Part shown: positions 49,477 through 60,824 of the stretch, piece by piece
How the letters are laid out: the number at the start of each line of letters is the position of its first letter
Position numbering within the stretch: the stretch's first letter is position 1
Source: Umbelopsis ramanniana AG
Taxonomy: Eukaryota > Mucoromycota > Umbelopsidomycetes > Umbelopsidales > Umbelopsidaceae
NCBI RefSeq assembly: GCF_025399195.1
Contig: NW_026252087.1
Coordinates: 372,001-436,000, forward strand
Direction of reading: 5' to 3'
DNA: 64,000 bases
Position numbers and translations under genes: made by a program
The notes under the pieces: model-generated
Told to the model about the DNA's origin: nothing
Seen by the model: the letters and a program-made list of their open reading frames with translations, nothing else
Database searches by the model: none

Positions 49477-52057
49477 TCAGTTGGAAGACACTGAGCCTAT
49501 TCTATCCTTCTTCTTCTTTTTCTTGAGTTTCTTTGATTTGTCTTTAGGCGAAGTGCTCGTTTCTTCAGCAACATGGTGACTCTCAGGTTGGGGAGAATAT
49601 GATTCACTGCTTGTGTTGCCCCAAACAGAAATGTCGTGCGGAGATGTGAGCGGAGGCGATTTATCGGTTCTAAACTCCGTCCTCTACCAGCCAATTGATG
49701 GAAGGTTAGTTATCCAGGTTTTTCAGATTAATGTAGAACGCACGGATTTTACCTGAGGAGGGCTTGAAAAATCTGAAGCCCCCGGTCTGACTGGCTCAAA
49801 AGACCATGGATTATCACCTCCTCCAATTTCTTCATATTCACCCGCTGTGCCCGATACACCCCCGTCATAGGAAGTATCCACTTCGTCTTCACTGTCAGAT
49901 CCTGCAAAAGCTGCATTATGCTGACTGACAATACCTTGTGAGGTCACAACTGGAGCAGCCATTGGATCATCCCAAACTTGGAGCAGCGAGCTTTTGAATT
50001 TGATAGGCTCTTGGTAGCCATCACCATCATCGTCGTCGTCTTCGTCGATTTCGTTGGCGGCCGCTTTTTTAGTTGTAACGTCGCCTTCAGCACCATAATA
50101 TTCCATATCTTCAAGATCTTCATCCGAAGCAACAATAGGATTACCAGACCATTCATCATCAGAGTCCATTTGTTTTTTCACCGATCGAACTTGCTGAGGC
50201 TTAACCTCTGGAGCCTCTTCGAGGAAAAAGTCGGTATCAATTGTGCCAGCATTGAAGTGGTCAATAGCAGCTGGTACATCTTCTTTGGTACGAAGAGGTA
50301 GAGGTCTGACTCTTTCGACTTGAACCGGACTCATGGGTGGAGTTGGAGTCTTGCTTTTGATTGTATGTGATAGCGGCATGTCAAATGCTGGCTCTATTGA
50401 CGCGTTGGAATGGTGTTAAATCATTGGAAATGTTCGTGCCTACTTAAAAACATCCGGTCCGCCGAGCCAAGGCAAATCTCCTTACCGTGATCTCTTGCAA
50501 TTTGATCCAACTCTGCCTCCCATGCCTCTCGCATAGTTGAGCGCTGCTCGTCCAGCGTGGATGTCGATGCTGGCAATTTGCAACAGAATATATGTTATAT
50601 CTTGCATGGAAATAGAAATAACCTAGTGATGAACAGAGCAATAGCTTACGTTGTTGAAAGTTATCTTGGCCCCGAATCCTTTGCAGTTGCTCAGGAACTT
50701 CATTACTTTGATCCAATTCATCCAACAAATTAACTGCTTCAATCGCCTTGCTTTCCAATTGCTGCTTCATTGATTCTATCTGTTGTTTGGGGATGTAAGG
50801 TCAGTTTCAATTGAAGTATAAGGCGAAACGAGACACGTCGCATCCCTTGCTAGGCCACGAGGTATACTCACTTGTAGCTGTAAAAAGGGTATACCGAGAT
50901 ACGCATAGATAAAACGAAGGCCGCTTCCAGTAGACATACTACATTCAATGTACCGTATCAAGTTGGGTTTCGTGGCGTCTTTTTCCTTTATGCGTTCCTG
51001 ATTAAGATCATACAGAGCAGCATGCACCGTGTCCAGTGAAACCTTCCTCTCGTTTAGACTAGATGAAGCATACAGGGTTAATATTGATATACCCTTATGG
51101 TGGTCAATCGTATTATAAGCTTTTGCTTACTCTTTGTCATTGAAATTACCCTGCATACAGCAAGAATTAAGTTAGAAATGGATTTCCTCAATAGCCACAG
51201 GGTTTTGTTAGCTCGCATACTTGAAGATAAATAACTTACCAGGACTAATATGGAGACATTACCAGGCACAGAAGGTAGCTCTTTGATAACATACTCAAAT
51301 GTCCATGGTTTTGTCATATCAAACATAAAAATGACGGCATGACAATTTCTATATACATTGACCGTACTTGCGTCCAACCCCAGATCTCCCAGCTCGGCTG
51401 TGGAAGGGGGTGGGGTACCTCGTTTCGGTTGTTGCTTTTGCGCAGAATTATGTTCCAATTTTATTCCAGCTTCTGTGCTTGGTGACGTTACTGCATTCTT
51501 TGCTCGATCTACAACATCCCATACCTCCACCTTGATGATATCCGGAGAGTCTACAAATGTGTGAGATGAATGTAAAGTTTCGTCAATATCCGCATGCAAA
51601 AATCTCACCTTTATACTTCCACTGTATATTAGACACTTCTATTTGGGGCGTTGAGATGTAGTTGCTATCAAAATCTGCACCTTGCAGCCTTCGGACTGGA
51701 AAAGGGACATGATACTAGGTTTAGCAAGCCGTTGTATTTCAGTGCGACCATAGCAACTACTTACAGAGTGATGATTTTCCGGTCATCACATCACCTCTTA
51801 TGGCCACCTTCACTGAGATACATTATCATGGTTAACGAGTTGCCATGAAGTCCTATATAAAAGCAGGGACTTACTGTTGTATTGTACGCCGCGGCGAAAT
51901 GCCACGTTCATGGACTGAAAGTGTGGCGGGCTGGCAGGTTTTGCACTGGCGACCTGTTTCCATCACCTCAGTATTGAAATGAGACCAACATTCGCGAGGA
52001 AAGTACATAGCTACTTACCGGCTTCTTTGCGGTGCCAAGATTCCATAGGAAACTCAT
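49477..52057 (-). CDS. RABL6 (Parf)-type atypical Ras-like GTPase
   Basis: The start is MSFLWNLGTAKKP at 52057. Exons include 52057-52019, 51953-51875, 51812-51765, the next ending in IQWKYK, one starting DSPDIIKVEVWDVVDRAKN near 51551, a 20-nt exon 51150-51131, then exons to 49477; the last encodes RTEFRTDKSPP to KKKKKKDRIGSVSSN. GTPase landmarks: IRGDVMTGKSSL (P-loop), KVEVWDVVD (switch II/G3 strand), NCHAVIFMFDMTKPWTF, GNFND (G4-like, atypical) and CSMSTGSGL (G5). SMNVAFRRGVQYNMK just before the P-loop and LGIPFLQLQ after the domain are RABL6-specific. The C-terminal half is long, acidic and disordered with a Lys-rich end, as in animal RABL6. Animal RABL6 is a nuclear/cytoplasmic growth-related protein; its fungal role is unknown. 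About 560 aa. Confidence 0.9.
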
Positions 52058-52408
52058 GTTTGGGCAATGCGAGAGATCGTGACAAGTGCAAAATGGGATT
52101 ATCTGAGATTAAAAAACGGTCCCAGCCAGTGGCCAGTGACAGGAAACAGCATGTGGCATGAAGGCCAGTCAGTGAAGCATTTATAGCTGTACGATAAAGA
52201 TGGCCGAACGAATAATTGGTTTATTCCTCTTGTCATTAATGTTAAAAAGGAAAACCATACAATTTTGTATCTTGCGTTCGTAAAATCAACTGGTAGCATT
52301 AATGGCTGCGTTTTAGCGTGGCCGCATTACCTGCGCGACCTCAAATGACCGTCAATTATTTGGACGCAATTTTTTTTGGGCTACAATCGATCTTGAGCGC
52401 GTTGTGCA
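52058..52408. promoter_or_regulatory. Divergent promoter between RABL6 and Cmr1/WDR76 genes
   Basis: 351 bp between the two start codons. A T-rich tract TTTTTTTT lies at 52371-52378 on the plus strand shortly before the Cmr1 start. No clear TATA box. Confidence 0.45.
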
Positions 52409-54174
52409 ATGTCCCAACATTTGTCAGAATATGAAAAGAAGCGATTGGATAACATTGAGTATACTATCACTCTCGTTTTAGTTTCGAATTTAATATATTT
52501 TTTCTTACGATCTATTTCAGAAAAAATAAGGAATTGCTAAAGCAACTCAATGTTCCCGCAGTAGGATCTAAACACGGACTGCCTCCAACCAAGTCGGCAG
52601 ACAAGAAGTCTACTGTACAACATAAGCCGAAAGCTGTTAAGAAGGAAAAGGTATTACCTGTTAGATATTCTGCTCGATTAAGGAATATCCCAGCGGACGC
52701 GACTACAGAAGCAGACCTAAAACGAACTGCCGACGAACTATTACAACTCTCAGAGGCAAAGAAGCCTAAACGGATTTCTAAGCTCGAAGATCAAGACCAA
52801 GCCGATTTTCTGAAAATACTTGGTGATGCAAAAGTGGACAATGTCATGATTCCTAATGATGGTCCACCGAGTGACAAGGTGCCAAAGAAGCTGCAAGAGG
52901 AAGCGTCAAATTTAGACATAAGGCATATTTGGGCAACTGTTAAAGTCACACCTGAGAGGATCAACTTTTCTGCGTTAGTATTCAATGGATTTTTTGTCTC
53001 CTCTGTTATTCATAGAAACACTAGTATCTCTGATGACAAATCGATGCTGATAGGCTGTTTACTGACTTGTTCCATCCACCGATGAAGGTTCCATCCTTCC
53101 GCGAGCAAACTTTTGGCTTGTGCAGGAGACGTATCTGGAAATCTTGGCTTTTGGGATGTCAATGGCGAAAAAGAGGATCCGGATGAAGAGACGCCTCAGC
53201 CAATTGTTTATACATATCGACCTCATACGAGAACCATAACAAGCATGATGTATAATCCATCCAACCTTTCACAATTGTACACTTCTTCTTATGACGGAAC
53301 CGTACAGTATTTTGATATGGAAAAAGCAGAGTTTGTAACAGCGTTTGAAGACTCGGAGTCTGACATTCCCTTTACGGCGTTTGACATGCCTAAAGATGGA
53401 CACAGCGTACGTTTCGAGAACATAACTTGACACAGCGGGCAACTGTCTCACTTTTCTAATCATACTCCCTTAGATTTGGTTTTCGACGTCAGACGGAACC
53501 ATTGGTCATCACGATTTGCGATCGCCAGCCTCTGAACATTCAATGTACACCATTCGGGAGAAAAAGGTTGGGTGTATTTCGGTAAATTACGAAAAGCCAA
53601 CATACATTGCTTGTGCGAGCAATGACAGGACTGCATCAATTTGGGATATTAGGCATTTGAAGAAGAAGGCACCAGAGCCCATCAAGCAGTTTGAACATGG
53701 CTTTTCTGTCTCATCCTGTTACTGGTCCCCTAAGGGAGACAAGCTTTTGACTACGAGCTATGACAATCGTCTTCGGGTCATCAGCACAAGTGGAAAGGTG
53801 GAAGATTTAGAGGAAGAATTTGCTGTAGAGCACAATAATCGTACTGGAAAGTAAGTTGCTTGTTAGCATGTCTGATTCATCCGCAGAATATGTTTGCCTC
53901 CCTGCTGACAACCTCAGTGTCGCACAGATGGGTTACTTTGTTTCGAGCGCGCTGGAATTACAATCCGAGGGCATTATCGCACTCTCAGTTTGTGATAGGC
54001 AGCATGAATCATCCTGTGGAAGTCTATTCTGGTGAGACTGGTGAGCGCATCTGCGAATTATATGATCCAGAGAAAGTTACTGCTGTACCAGCCGTTAGTC
54101 TCTTCCATCCCACTACACCTTCAATGACGATTCTATGTGGCAATGGCAGTGGTAGGATGGTGTGCTGGACCTAA
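52409..54174 (+). CDS. WD40 protein of the Cmr1/WDR76 (DNA damage-binding) family
   Basis: Five exons (52409-52458, 52521-52973, 53088-53406, 53474-53850, 53928-54174) sum to 1,446 nt, 481 aa. The start MSQHLSEYEKKRLDNIEKNKELL matches the conserved N-terminal helix of Cmr1. A Lys-rich linker with YSARLRNIPAD follows. The propeller includes KVTPERINFSAFHPSASKLLACAGD (built over an unusual GTTAGT donor), SGNLGFWDV, HTRTITSMMYNPSN, LYTSSYDGTVQYFD, YIACASNDRTASIWDIR, KLLTTSYDNRLRV and the closing GNGSGRMVCWT. Cmr1/WDR76 binds DNA and chromatin and gathers at sites of replication stress; WDR76 is also a CRL4 substrate receptor candidate in animals. The length matches yeast Cmr1 (522 aa). Confidence 0.92.
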
Positions 54175-54549
54175 TGGCGAGTCATGGTATAAAGACAAGC
54201 AGCGCAACGGCTATCGTCGTATGTGGTTCATTACTTGCCTTCACTTTAGACATAATCATACTTGAATAATGTATATATAGAGTGTATTGCTGCTTCAATG
54301 TCGTATAATTTATTGAGCAAGCACGCTATGTGGCGCCGCTTCTTCCTTTGTGGCCTTTCATTTGAATCTTTCAACTCCCTGCTGGCTGTTAAAAGACTTT
54401 TCGTATTCTCTTCTTATTCCTGGACTTGTGTTGTGTAGTTTAGGCGCGGGAAAACTCAAAGTTCATCAACACCCGGACTTGATCGGTTACACACAGCTCA
54501 TCACTCGCATATAAATTGAGGAAAATACAAATACAATTTTCCTTTCTTC
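54175..54549. other. Tandem intergenic region before the SDR gene
   Basis: 375 bp containing the 3' end of the Cmr1-like gene and the promoter of the SDR gene. CGCATATAAATTG near 54508-54520 contains a TATA-like ATATAAA about 36 bp before the start codon. Confidence 0.5.
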
Positions 54550-55515
54550 ATGACTTTTGATTTTGGGTTCGAGACTACCTCCGACGAGGCCGCTGCAGCC
54601 TTAGAGGACCAGATAAAAGGAAAAACCATCCTTATTACAGGAGCTTCGCTAAATGGCATCGGAGCAGAGACAGCTAATGCCCTGGCTAAGCATCAACCGA
54701 AACTGGTCATTGTAGCTGGACGACGACAAGAAGCTTTGGACGAAACTATTCAAAAGATCAAACAAGAGACACCGGATGCTAACTTGCGCTCTCTCATCAT
54801 TGACTTGGCTTCATTTGAATCCGTGAAAGCTGCCGCAGAGCAAGTCAACCAGTATGAAGAACCGATTGATATTTTGATCAATAATGCTGCCATTATGGCT
54901 CCACCTTATCACACCACACAGGAAGGGTTTGAAGCGCAGTTCGGCACAAACCACCTTGGTCCATTCTTGTTCACAGCTCTGATTTTCGATCGCATTTTGG
55001 CTTCGAGCACTGGAGAACCACGTATCGTTAACGTTGCTAGCCGTGGGCATATATTATGCCCTATCCTCTTCGACGACTACGGTTTCTCAGACGGCAAGAA
55101 GTACAATAAATGGCACGCCTATGGTCAGTCCAAAACCGCCAACATGTTGTTTTCGAAGGAACTGGCCAAGAGATATAAGAACAAAGGCTTACTGTCCTTT
55201 AGTTTGCATCCTGGTGTGATAGCCACTAACTTGTCCAGAGACGTTCACGAATCTCAGGAAGAAAAGCTACAGCGAAAAACATATGACGGAATACTCTATT
55301 ACTCTGTCAACTCTACAAAGCAGAAAACTATTTCTCAAGGAGCTTCCACAACAATTGTTGCTGCCTTTGATCCGAGCCTCAAGCCATATTCCGGCTCATA
55401 CTTACAAGACTGTCGCGTCGACTATGAAAGTCCTAGAGAGTATGCCTTGGATGATGCTAACGCTGAGAGACTTTGGACTATGAGCGAGAAGCTTGTTGGG
55501 AAGAAGTTTCCGTAG
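54550..55515 (+). CDS. Short-chain dehydrogenase/reductase (retinol dehydrogenase / WWOX-like)
   Basis: Intron-free, 321 aa, the only multi-hundred-residue single-exon gene in the window. The Rossmann fold has TGASLNGIG (the TGxxxGxG cofactor loop), GRR after strand 2 (which suggests NADPH preference), IIDLASF, NNAAIM, FGTNHLGPFL, NVASRGH (catalytic Ser) and YGQSKTANML (catalytic Tyr and Lys), then LHPGVIATNL. All catalytic residues of the N-S-Y-K tetrad are present. The substrate cannot be inferred. Lack of introns in an intron-rich neighbourhood could reflect intron loss or acquisition from elsewhere. Confidence 0.93.
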   Translation: MTFDFGFETTSDEAAAALEDQIKGKTILITGASLNGIGAETANALAKHQPKLVIVAGRRQEALDETIQKIKQETPDANLRSLIIDLASFESVKAAAEQVNQYEEPIDILINNAAIMAPPYHTTQEGFEAQFGTNHLGPFLFTALIFDRILASSTGEPRIVNVASRGHILCPILFDDYGFSDGKKYNKWHAYGQSKTANMLFSKELAKRYKNKGLLSFSLHPGVIATNLSRDVHESQEEKLQRKTYDGILYYSVNSTKQKTISQGASTTIVAAFDPSLKPYSGSYLQDCRVDYESPREYALDDANAERLWTMSEKLVGKKFP

Positions 55516-55924
55516 TTCTGTAGAAGCGTGTAACATTTAGATTGAGCTAAGGTCGTACTGTGATAATGCAAATGAAATTAAACCTTGGAAGTGCTTGTTG
55601 CGCGTTTTCTGTCCAACATATGAACAAAACTGTCAGAACTCCACTCAATCTGTCACCCCATGCTTTACCGTTCCGTACACTTCCAACTCTTACTGCTTAT
55701 GTTATATACAGAGATCTTCCGATTATGACATTGTCCAGTTAGTAGATTCTTCTTCGACTTGACATAAGGCAGGATGAAGCTTTGGCCCTTGCATTTGAAA
55801 GGCTCCGGGTCCTAAGCCAATCAAAAGTAGCTTTTAAAAGAAAGTCTGCCAATCAAACTGGATGCAGTTTTATCAGCCAATCAAATTTTGAGATAAATGT
55901 GAGACATTTGAAAAAAAAGAATGT
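55516..55924. other. Intergenic region between SDR gene and tRNA
   Basis: 409 bp with no supported gene. Near 55775-55895 the phrase CCAATCAAA recurs in variants (CCAATCAAAAG, CCAATCAAACTGG, CCAATCAAATTTTG), giving three near copies. Confidence 0.4.
55911..55919 (-). terminator. Pol III terminator of tRNA-Ser
   Basis: The plus strand reads an A run here, so the transcribed strand direction has a T run beginning 6 nt after the tRNA 3' end. This is the standard RNA polymerase III stop signal. Confidence 0.75.
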
Positions 55925-56006
55925 CGTCGACAACAGGGTTCGAACCTGTGCGGGCGGAGCCCATCAGATTTCAAGTCTGACTCCTTAACCACTCGGACAT
56001 ATCGAC
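55925..56006 (-). tRNA. tRNA-Ser (anticodon UGA)
   Basis: On the minus strand a full cloverleaf forms. The 7-bp acceptor stem pairs GTCGATA with TGTCGAC (one G-T pair) and has a G discriminator at 55925. The D arm is typical of the A box. The anticodon loop CTTGAAA carries TGA, inside the stem CAGA/TCTG. A long variable arm is built on GGGC/GCCC, as expected for serine (type II), and the T arm is CAGGTTCGAACCTG (B box). There is no intron and CCA is not encoded. A run of T on the transcribed strand (55910-55919) follows directly and serves as the Pol III terminator. Confidence 0.97.
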
Positions 56007-57721
56007 TTCTTATTTTTCTGAAACTTTGGTTTTTAATATGTTCCTCGCTACAGTATTCACTCTCCCTGCAAATGCAAATTTGATCAGTCAACAGTAGCAT
56101 ACATAACATACATTTGATGAGAATTGATTATTATCATCTTTATTTTTACTTATTAATATTTTGCTTTTATATTTTGGCTTCATGATAGCAAGATGAAAAG
56201 GGAGAAGTCAGTTAACGGTAATCAAGAATATGCAAAAGATCACCGAACATACAAACTACCAACTAGACATAACATTAAACGAAAGGTAGACATACCATAT
56301 ATGCTGCTAAACCAGCAGATTCAATACTGCAGAAAAAAGTTTCAATTCCATATCAAATAGTTTTATTTATATATCCTTGCATGGGACTCAAGGTAGCCTT
56401 GTCACTTTAGTTCGTACTACAACCAGTGTGAATGAACGCCATATAATGAGTGTTTGCCATAGAGCCGCCTTATTGAGAAAGTTTATATGACATAAATATT
56501 TCATGTGCATTACATGGCCATTGCAGTCATAAACCTATAGCCAAATATACCTTGCTTGGTTGAAACTAATTTACTTTATGCACTTAATGTTTGCCCTATA
56601 TCGTGATTGTTTTGTATGTTAACACCATCCTTGACCAATTTTTTTTTCTAAGTATCAACATGGATTAAAATACGCTAATAATTTGGCTCAATATTACGGT
56701 CTAAGGATCATGGTCTCTCGCTGGGCACCATACATTGAACACTTTATTTAATATTTAAAGTGGGCAACGTTGGAGTCAGACATATACAGATATAGAAGCA
56801 CGAATTTTATTTGAATTCTTGAACCATACGTATGTTTTCGCTTTGTCCTCGAACCTTAAAAATCTCTAAACAGATGCGATAATTACGTATATGATGGCTT
56901 GAACAAGAGCCGGTGCATCAAAGGATGAAGCTTGCAAAGTGAGCATACAAAGTGAGCATACAGTATTTTACAATATGTGTCATTGTTCTATGATTTATTT
57001 GGAATAAATTTAATATATGGAGGCCACTCTTAGCATGTAGCAATTTTATATCATCACTTAATTCCTCGCGCCTATCTCCCTTGAGTAATTCGGATCCCCA
57101 TGGTTACTCATTCAACACGTAACGAGCTTTTCTAGAAAATCTCATCACTGCTTTATAAACACGCGTTTCGAAAAAAGGTAGAAGAAACGTATAGTTTACA
57201 CCAAAATATCCATAAAAAAAATCTATTAAAACCGCTTCATTACATCGATGTCTTACATAAATCTCTATCTAAGAGGTCACAAAGGTTTATGAAGTACCTG
57301 AATGTCTCGGGTTTAAAAATTCAAAACGATGACACACTCTTACATTTGGCGATACAAGCCAACAGTTACCGATTCGAAAAGCAAGAAAAGGCGAACCGTC
57401 TCATTGTTGATTCCTACATGTGCGACTAAGACCACTCCATGAAGAAGTTGAAGCGACAGCATTTTCGGATTTCTCACAATGTCATTTGAAATCCTGATAG
57501 TTAATGTTGGCATGGCGCGGTCGTGCAATCGGCTGCATAGGAAATACTAGCTTCTGGTGAACGAGTATATGGTAGCCACTATTATGGGCGGAATAATGAG
57601 AGACGCTAGTATACCATCTATATGCCTTTCAAAGTGTCAAGGGAGGCAAGTCCGTATGTTGCGATGGGCTCGCCAGCAATATGCGCTGAACGTCCAACAT
57701 TAGCCATTTTAATTTTTTTTT

Positions 57722-57756
57722 GGCGCATTTCGCCAGTCACTGGGGTTAAATGCGCC
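57722..57756. repeat. Inverted repeat GGCGCATTT ... AAATGCGCC
   Basis: Two perfect 9-bp arms (57722-57730 and 57748-57756) flank a 17-nt loop, preceded by a T run. It could be a hairpin, the remnant of a short transposon end, or a protein-binding site. Confidence 0.5.
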
Positions 57757-58533
57757 CAAATACGAGAGAGTGAGCTGAAACGCTAATAAAACTCAAAAAG
57801 AGTGATTATTATTAGTTTCTGCAATTGCGCAGCTTTACAAACGCATTACTTTTAACAACTGTACTATTAGCTCGAAATCAACCCTCTTCCTGCGTAATAC
57901 ACTCTATCTTGAGCGATAGCTCTGTATACATATACCGGAGACCAGTTGGTCGATAAGGAATCCTAGGTAGTATGTCCAGCGTATATGATAGGTCCAATAT
58001 TCACAAAGTCTAATTGTCAAAGTGCACTGACTATAGAGCTGATGGAATTATAGAATTAGCCGAGAATGCACTCTGGTGTTTATTACGCTCCTTGTTTTGC
58101 GGCAGCTCAACTTATTTACAATGAAGCAAAGAACGAAAAGAGTAAACGAGTCCACCATACAATATCGTTTTCGTCCAATTGTGTACCTGGATGAGCGCAG
58201 CGTTTACATTATACCAATAATTTTACCTTTGCCGTGACGAAAAGGCCATCCTCTGGCAGTCCACGGTAATATGTCGTCTATCATAAACCAGTTTTTCGGA
58301 TCATCACTATTGGAGGTGCTACTTTGATGTAGTAGAGACAGTTTTTCTCATCATTAAGATGTTTGGTTTATATACAAAAGCATACTGTTTGTATTGTTTT
58401 CGAGAATGATATCACTTTGAAATGCTATTGAAACAGTGATCCTTAAAAATGTACGTGGGGCCAAGTCGCCAACTTGTTATTTTGACGGAGAGCTGCTGCT
58501 GGATCGGGAAGACTCTCCTCCTTGTCCGATCTC

Positions 58534-58555
58534 CGATTACTTTATAAAGTAACCG
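58534..58555. repeat. 22-bp near-palindrome centred on ACTTTATAAAGT
   Basis: The arms CGATTACTTTA and TAAAGTAACCG pair with one mismatch and no loop. It lies about 440 bp upstream of the first small secreted protein gene. Confidence 0.5.
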
Positions 58556-58868
58556 ATTTTTATTCCATTGCTTTCTGGCCAGTAACCACAGAATGTAAGC
58601 CACTACGCCTCCTATAGGTTCACATTAGGCCTCACAACAGTTGTTGGTAGCCCTGATGATCCGAAGTGGTAGATCTGGCTTTATATTGTGATACCTCACG
58701 TCCGTACCACAAAGCCTCGTCACTGCTCATAGGCATTGAATGGAAGACAACTGTCATACCCAGGCTACGAGAACTACCTGCGATGATGACAAGAATATTC
58801 TGCAAGGAGTTCTAGTCTCCTTCAGCTGCAAGTGACCATGGGCTCATGATGATCTTTGACTTTCCATC

Positions 58869-58888
58869 GGTAACCCCCTCAGGTTACC
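58869..58888. promoter_or_regulatory. GGTAACC-N6-GGTTACC palindrome in the promoter of the first secreted protein gene
   Basis: Two perfect 7-bp inverted arms (58869-58875 and 58882-58888) flank a 6-nt spacer, ending 10 bp before the TATA box. The position and spacing suit a dimeric regulator site (inference). Confidence 0.4.
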
Positions 58889-58898
58889 ATGGTCCCTT

Positions 58899-58906
58899 TA
58901 TAAAAG
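58899..58906 (+). promoter_or_regulatory. TATA box TATAAAAG of the first secreted protein gene
   Basis: A consensus TATA element lies 91 bp before the start codon at 58998, which leaves room for a leader of about 60 nt. Confidence 0.6.
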
Positions 58907-58997
58907 CAACACATACATTTGCAGCTTTGACTACTCACTGTCTATACAACGACCTAAAATTCACCCTGCACGAAAAATTCGTTTCACACACGACACA

Positions 58998-59318
58998 ATG
59001 GTCAAGCAACTTTTTCTGCTGGTAGCTATGGCTCTAATAATATGTAGCCTTCCCATGGCATTCGCTGTAGAGGGAAAATTGACGTATGCGCCATCCAAAC
59101 GAAACCGAAGTCTGAACCTGATATCTCCGCCGGGTGCGACTTGCATAATATTGAAATTGCCCACCTGGTACATCATCAATGATACGAGCGCGAGCATAAC
59201 AACATTTGGAGATGCTAACTGTCAAGAAGTTTTGCGTATCATCATTCCCGGAGAAGAATGGGAGACACAAATGTCTGACGAGCCTGTGGTTGCACTAGTG
59301 TTTCACAGAGACAATTGA
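58998..59318 (+). CDS. Small secreted protein A, 106 aa, two-cysteine PGxEW family
   Basis: Single exon. The N-terminus MVKQLFLLVAMALIICSLPMAFA is a clear signal peptide with likely cleavage after Ala23. The mature part (about 83 aa) has two cysteines, Cys49 and Cys75, presumably one disulfide. It has a single N-glycosylation sequon at Asn61 (NDT), an F-x-D-x-x-C segment and PGEEW at 84-88. It has a good TATA box and an AATAAA 91 nt after the stop. It shares an ungapped core with the protein encoded at 60892-61260: both cysteines, the sequon, F, D, PG and EW fall at identical offsets. I do not recognise the family from known fungal groups. A secreted role at the cell surface or in the medium is inferred from the signal peptide only. 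Confidence 0.75.
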   Translation: MVKQLFLLVAMALIICSLPMAFAVEGKLTYAPSKRNRSLNLISPPGATCIILKLPTWYIINDTSASITTFGDANCQEVLRIIIPGEEWETQMSDEPVVALVFHRDN

Positions 59319-59408
59319 TTGATAGTCAAATTACTGGCTATTGACAACCAAGCTATTTATGTAATTCTTTATTGACGGTCATCTATTGAAAATCCCATGA
59401 CATTTTGG

Positions 59409-59414
59409 AATAAA
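59409..59414 (+). terminator. Poly(A) signal AATAAA of secreted protein A
   Basis: A canonical hexamer about 90 nt after the stop, followed by a T-rich stretch. Confidence 0.5.
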
Positions 59415-60815
59415 AATGACTTTTTTCTTTTCATTTCCTCATTTGATCGGATACCGTGTTGATAGGAGCATATTTATAATTTGCAATGGAGTTCGAGCTT
59501 TGAATGTTGGCAAGGTCTAGCTTCCTATAACATGCTAGTTTTCTATCCGTCAGAAAGTGAATAAGAATTTGTTGATGCAACTAATAATCATCTGTCGAGC
59601 TTGACGCGGCGCTATTTTCCCTTCGAGACGATTTTCAGGGGTTGAGAAACAAACGTCCTGATGTCCAGCAGATTTACCACAGTGCATCCTCCTTAAGGTA
59701 CAGCATAATGTCGTTGGTTGTATCTTCACCTCTATGTAGGGCAGACTGCCTTGTAATCTGTCGAGCTAAGCTATAGAGCTGCTAAACATATAAAATACCA
59801 GTGCATTTACTTGAATGTTTATACGCCTGTGATATGCATTGCACGTATTACACCTAGACTTGGTTTCTATCAGCTAGGCACAACATTAAGGTTTTTTCAA
59901 GCTTCAATTGTTTTCCTCAAATGGGTATTCTCTCTTGATCTTTAATAAGCTGGCCGATTTTTCATCTGGAATTTTCTCATAATTGGCGAGCTTAGTCATG
60001 GAATCTTTAAGCATTCCTTGATAATGGTAAGGAAAGACAACAGTTTGCATTTGCAAGTGTACATATATCTTTTCGGTGACAAGTGCTTTTTAAATTGTCT
60101 GAAATAGGAATAGTGCTCTTTTTACTTTCGTTCTTGTTTGGGAGGAGGAAGGTGATACTTGAAAGGGAGAGAACGAAAAAGATCGATGTAAAGCGAAGCG
60201 AAATCTGCAATCGGGATAGTAACTGATCAGTTTCATCGGTCGTTCCGTACCTGTATGCCTCTATAGGTTTTGAGAGATCAATGCTTGAAATGAAGTTCTC
60301 AATAGCTTACTGCTTTGTCGATAATACTCCAGCTTTGGTAAAAACTTGTTCGGCAAATAAGTGGCTCTTTCCTACTGAAGCGTACGCCATCGTGTCAGTG
60401 AGGCTCTGTTTTTCGCTCTGTTAAAAGCGCTTGGGTCACGATAATATGCAAGGGGTTCAGTTGGAGTAAGGTGGATTCATCGAGATATTTTGGAGCTAAC
60501 AGCCCATACTTGGAAAGGAACGATAACTTCAATCGCATCGTATATATTGAAGCAGCTCCTTTGTCTTTGGTAGTGGTTAACCTAACTAACAAAAGTACGG
60601 TTCTAATGCAAGTATGAACTCATTGCAGCTCATTCATTTGACGATTTTCACTGAATCAAAGATCAGCTACCTTTACTAGTCCTACTCTTCTGTGAACTAT
60701 CATTCCTGCCTGTAAAATTGCATGAATATCATACGTTGCAAAAGGAGATACCACCCCTTCATCTGCGTGTTGTAGCCAAGTACCCCTCTTCGGAGTAGCA
60801 CATGGAAGATGAAAG

Positions 60816-60824
60816 AATTATAAA
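60816..60824 (+). promoter_or_regulatory. TATA-like element before secreted protein B
   Basis: ATTATAAAAATG lies about 70 bp before the ATG at 60892. An in-frame ATG at 60802 precedes this element, so it is unlikely to be the translation start. Confidence 0.5.

Larger units (their letters stand above)
56007..58997. other. 3-kb AT-rich gene-poor region
   Basis: No open frame longer than 63 codons and none with protein-like character. I see no transposase fragment or long terminal repeat. Local structure includes a direct repeat of AAAGTGAGCATACA around 56936-56961, a 9-bp hairpin at 57722-57756 and a 22-bp near-palindrome at 58534-58555. The right end is the promoter of the first small secreted protein. 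Confidence 0.5.
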
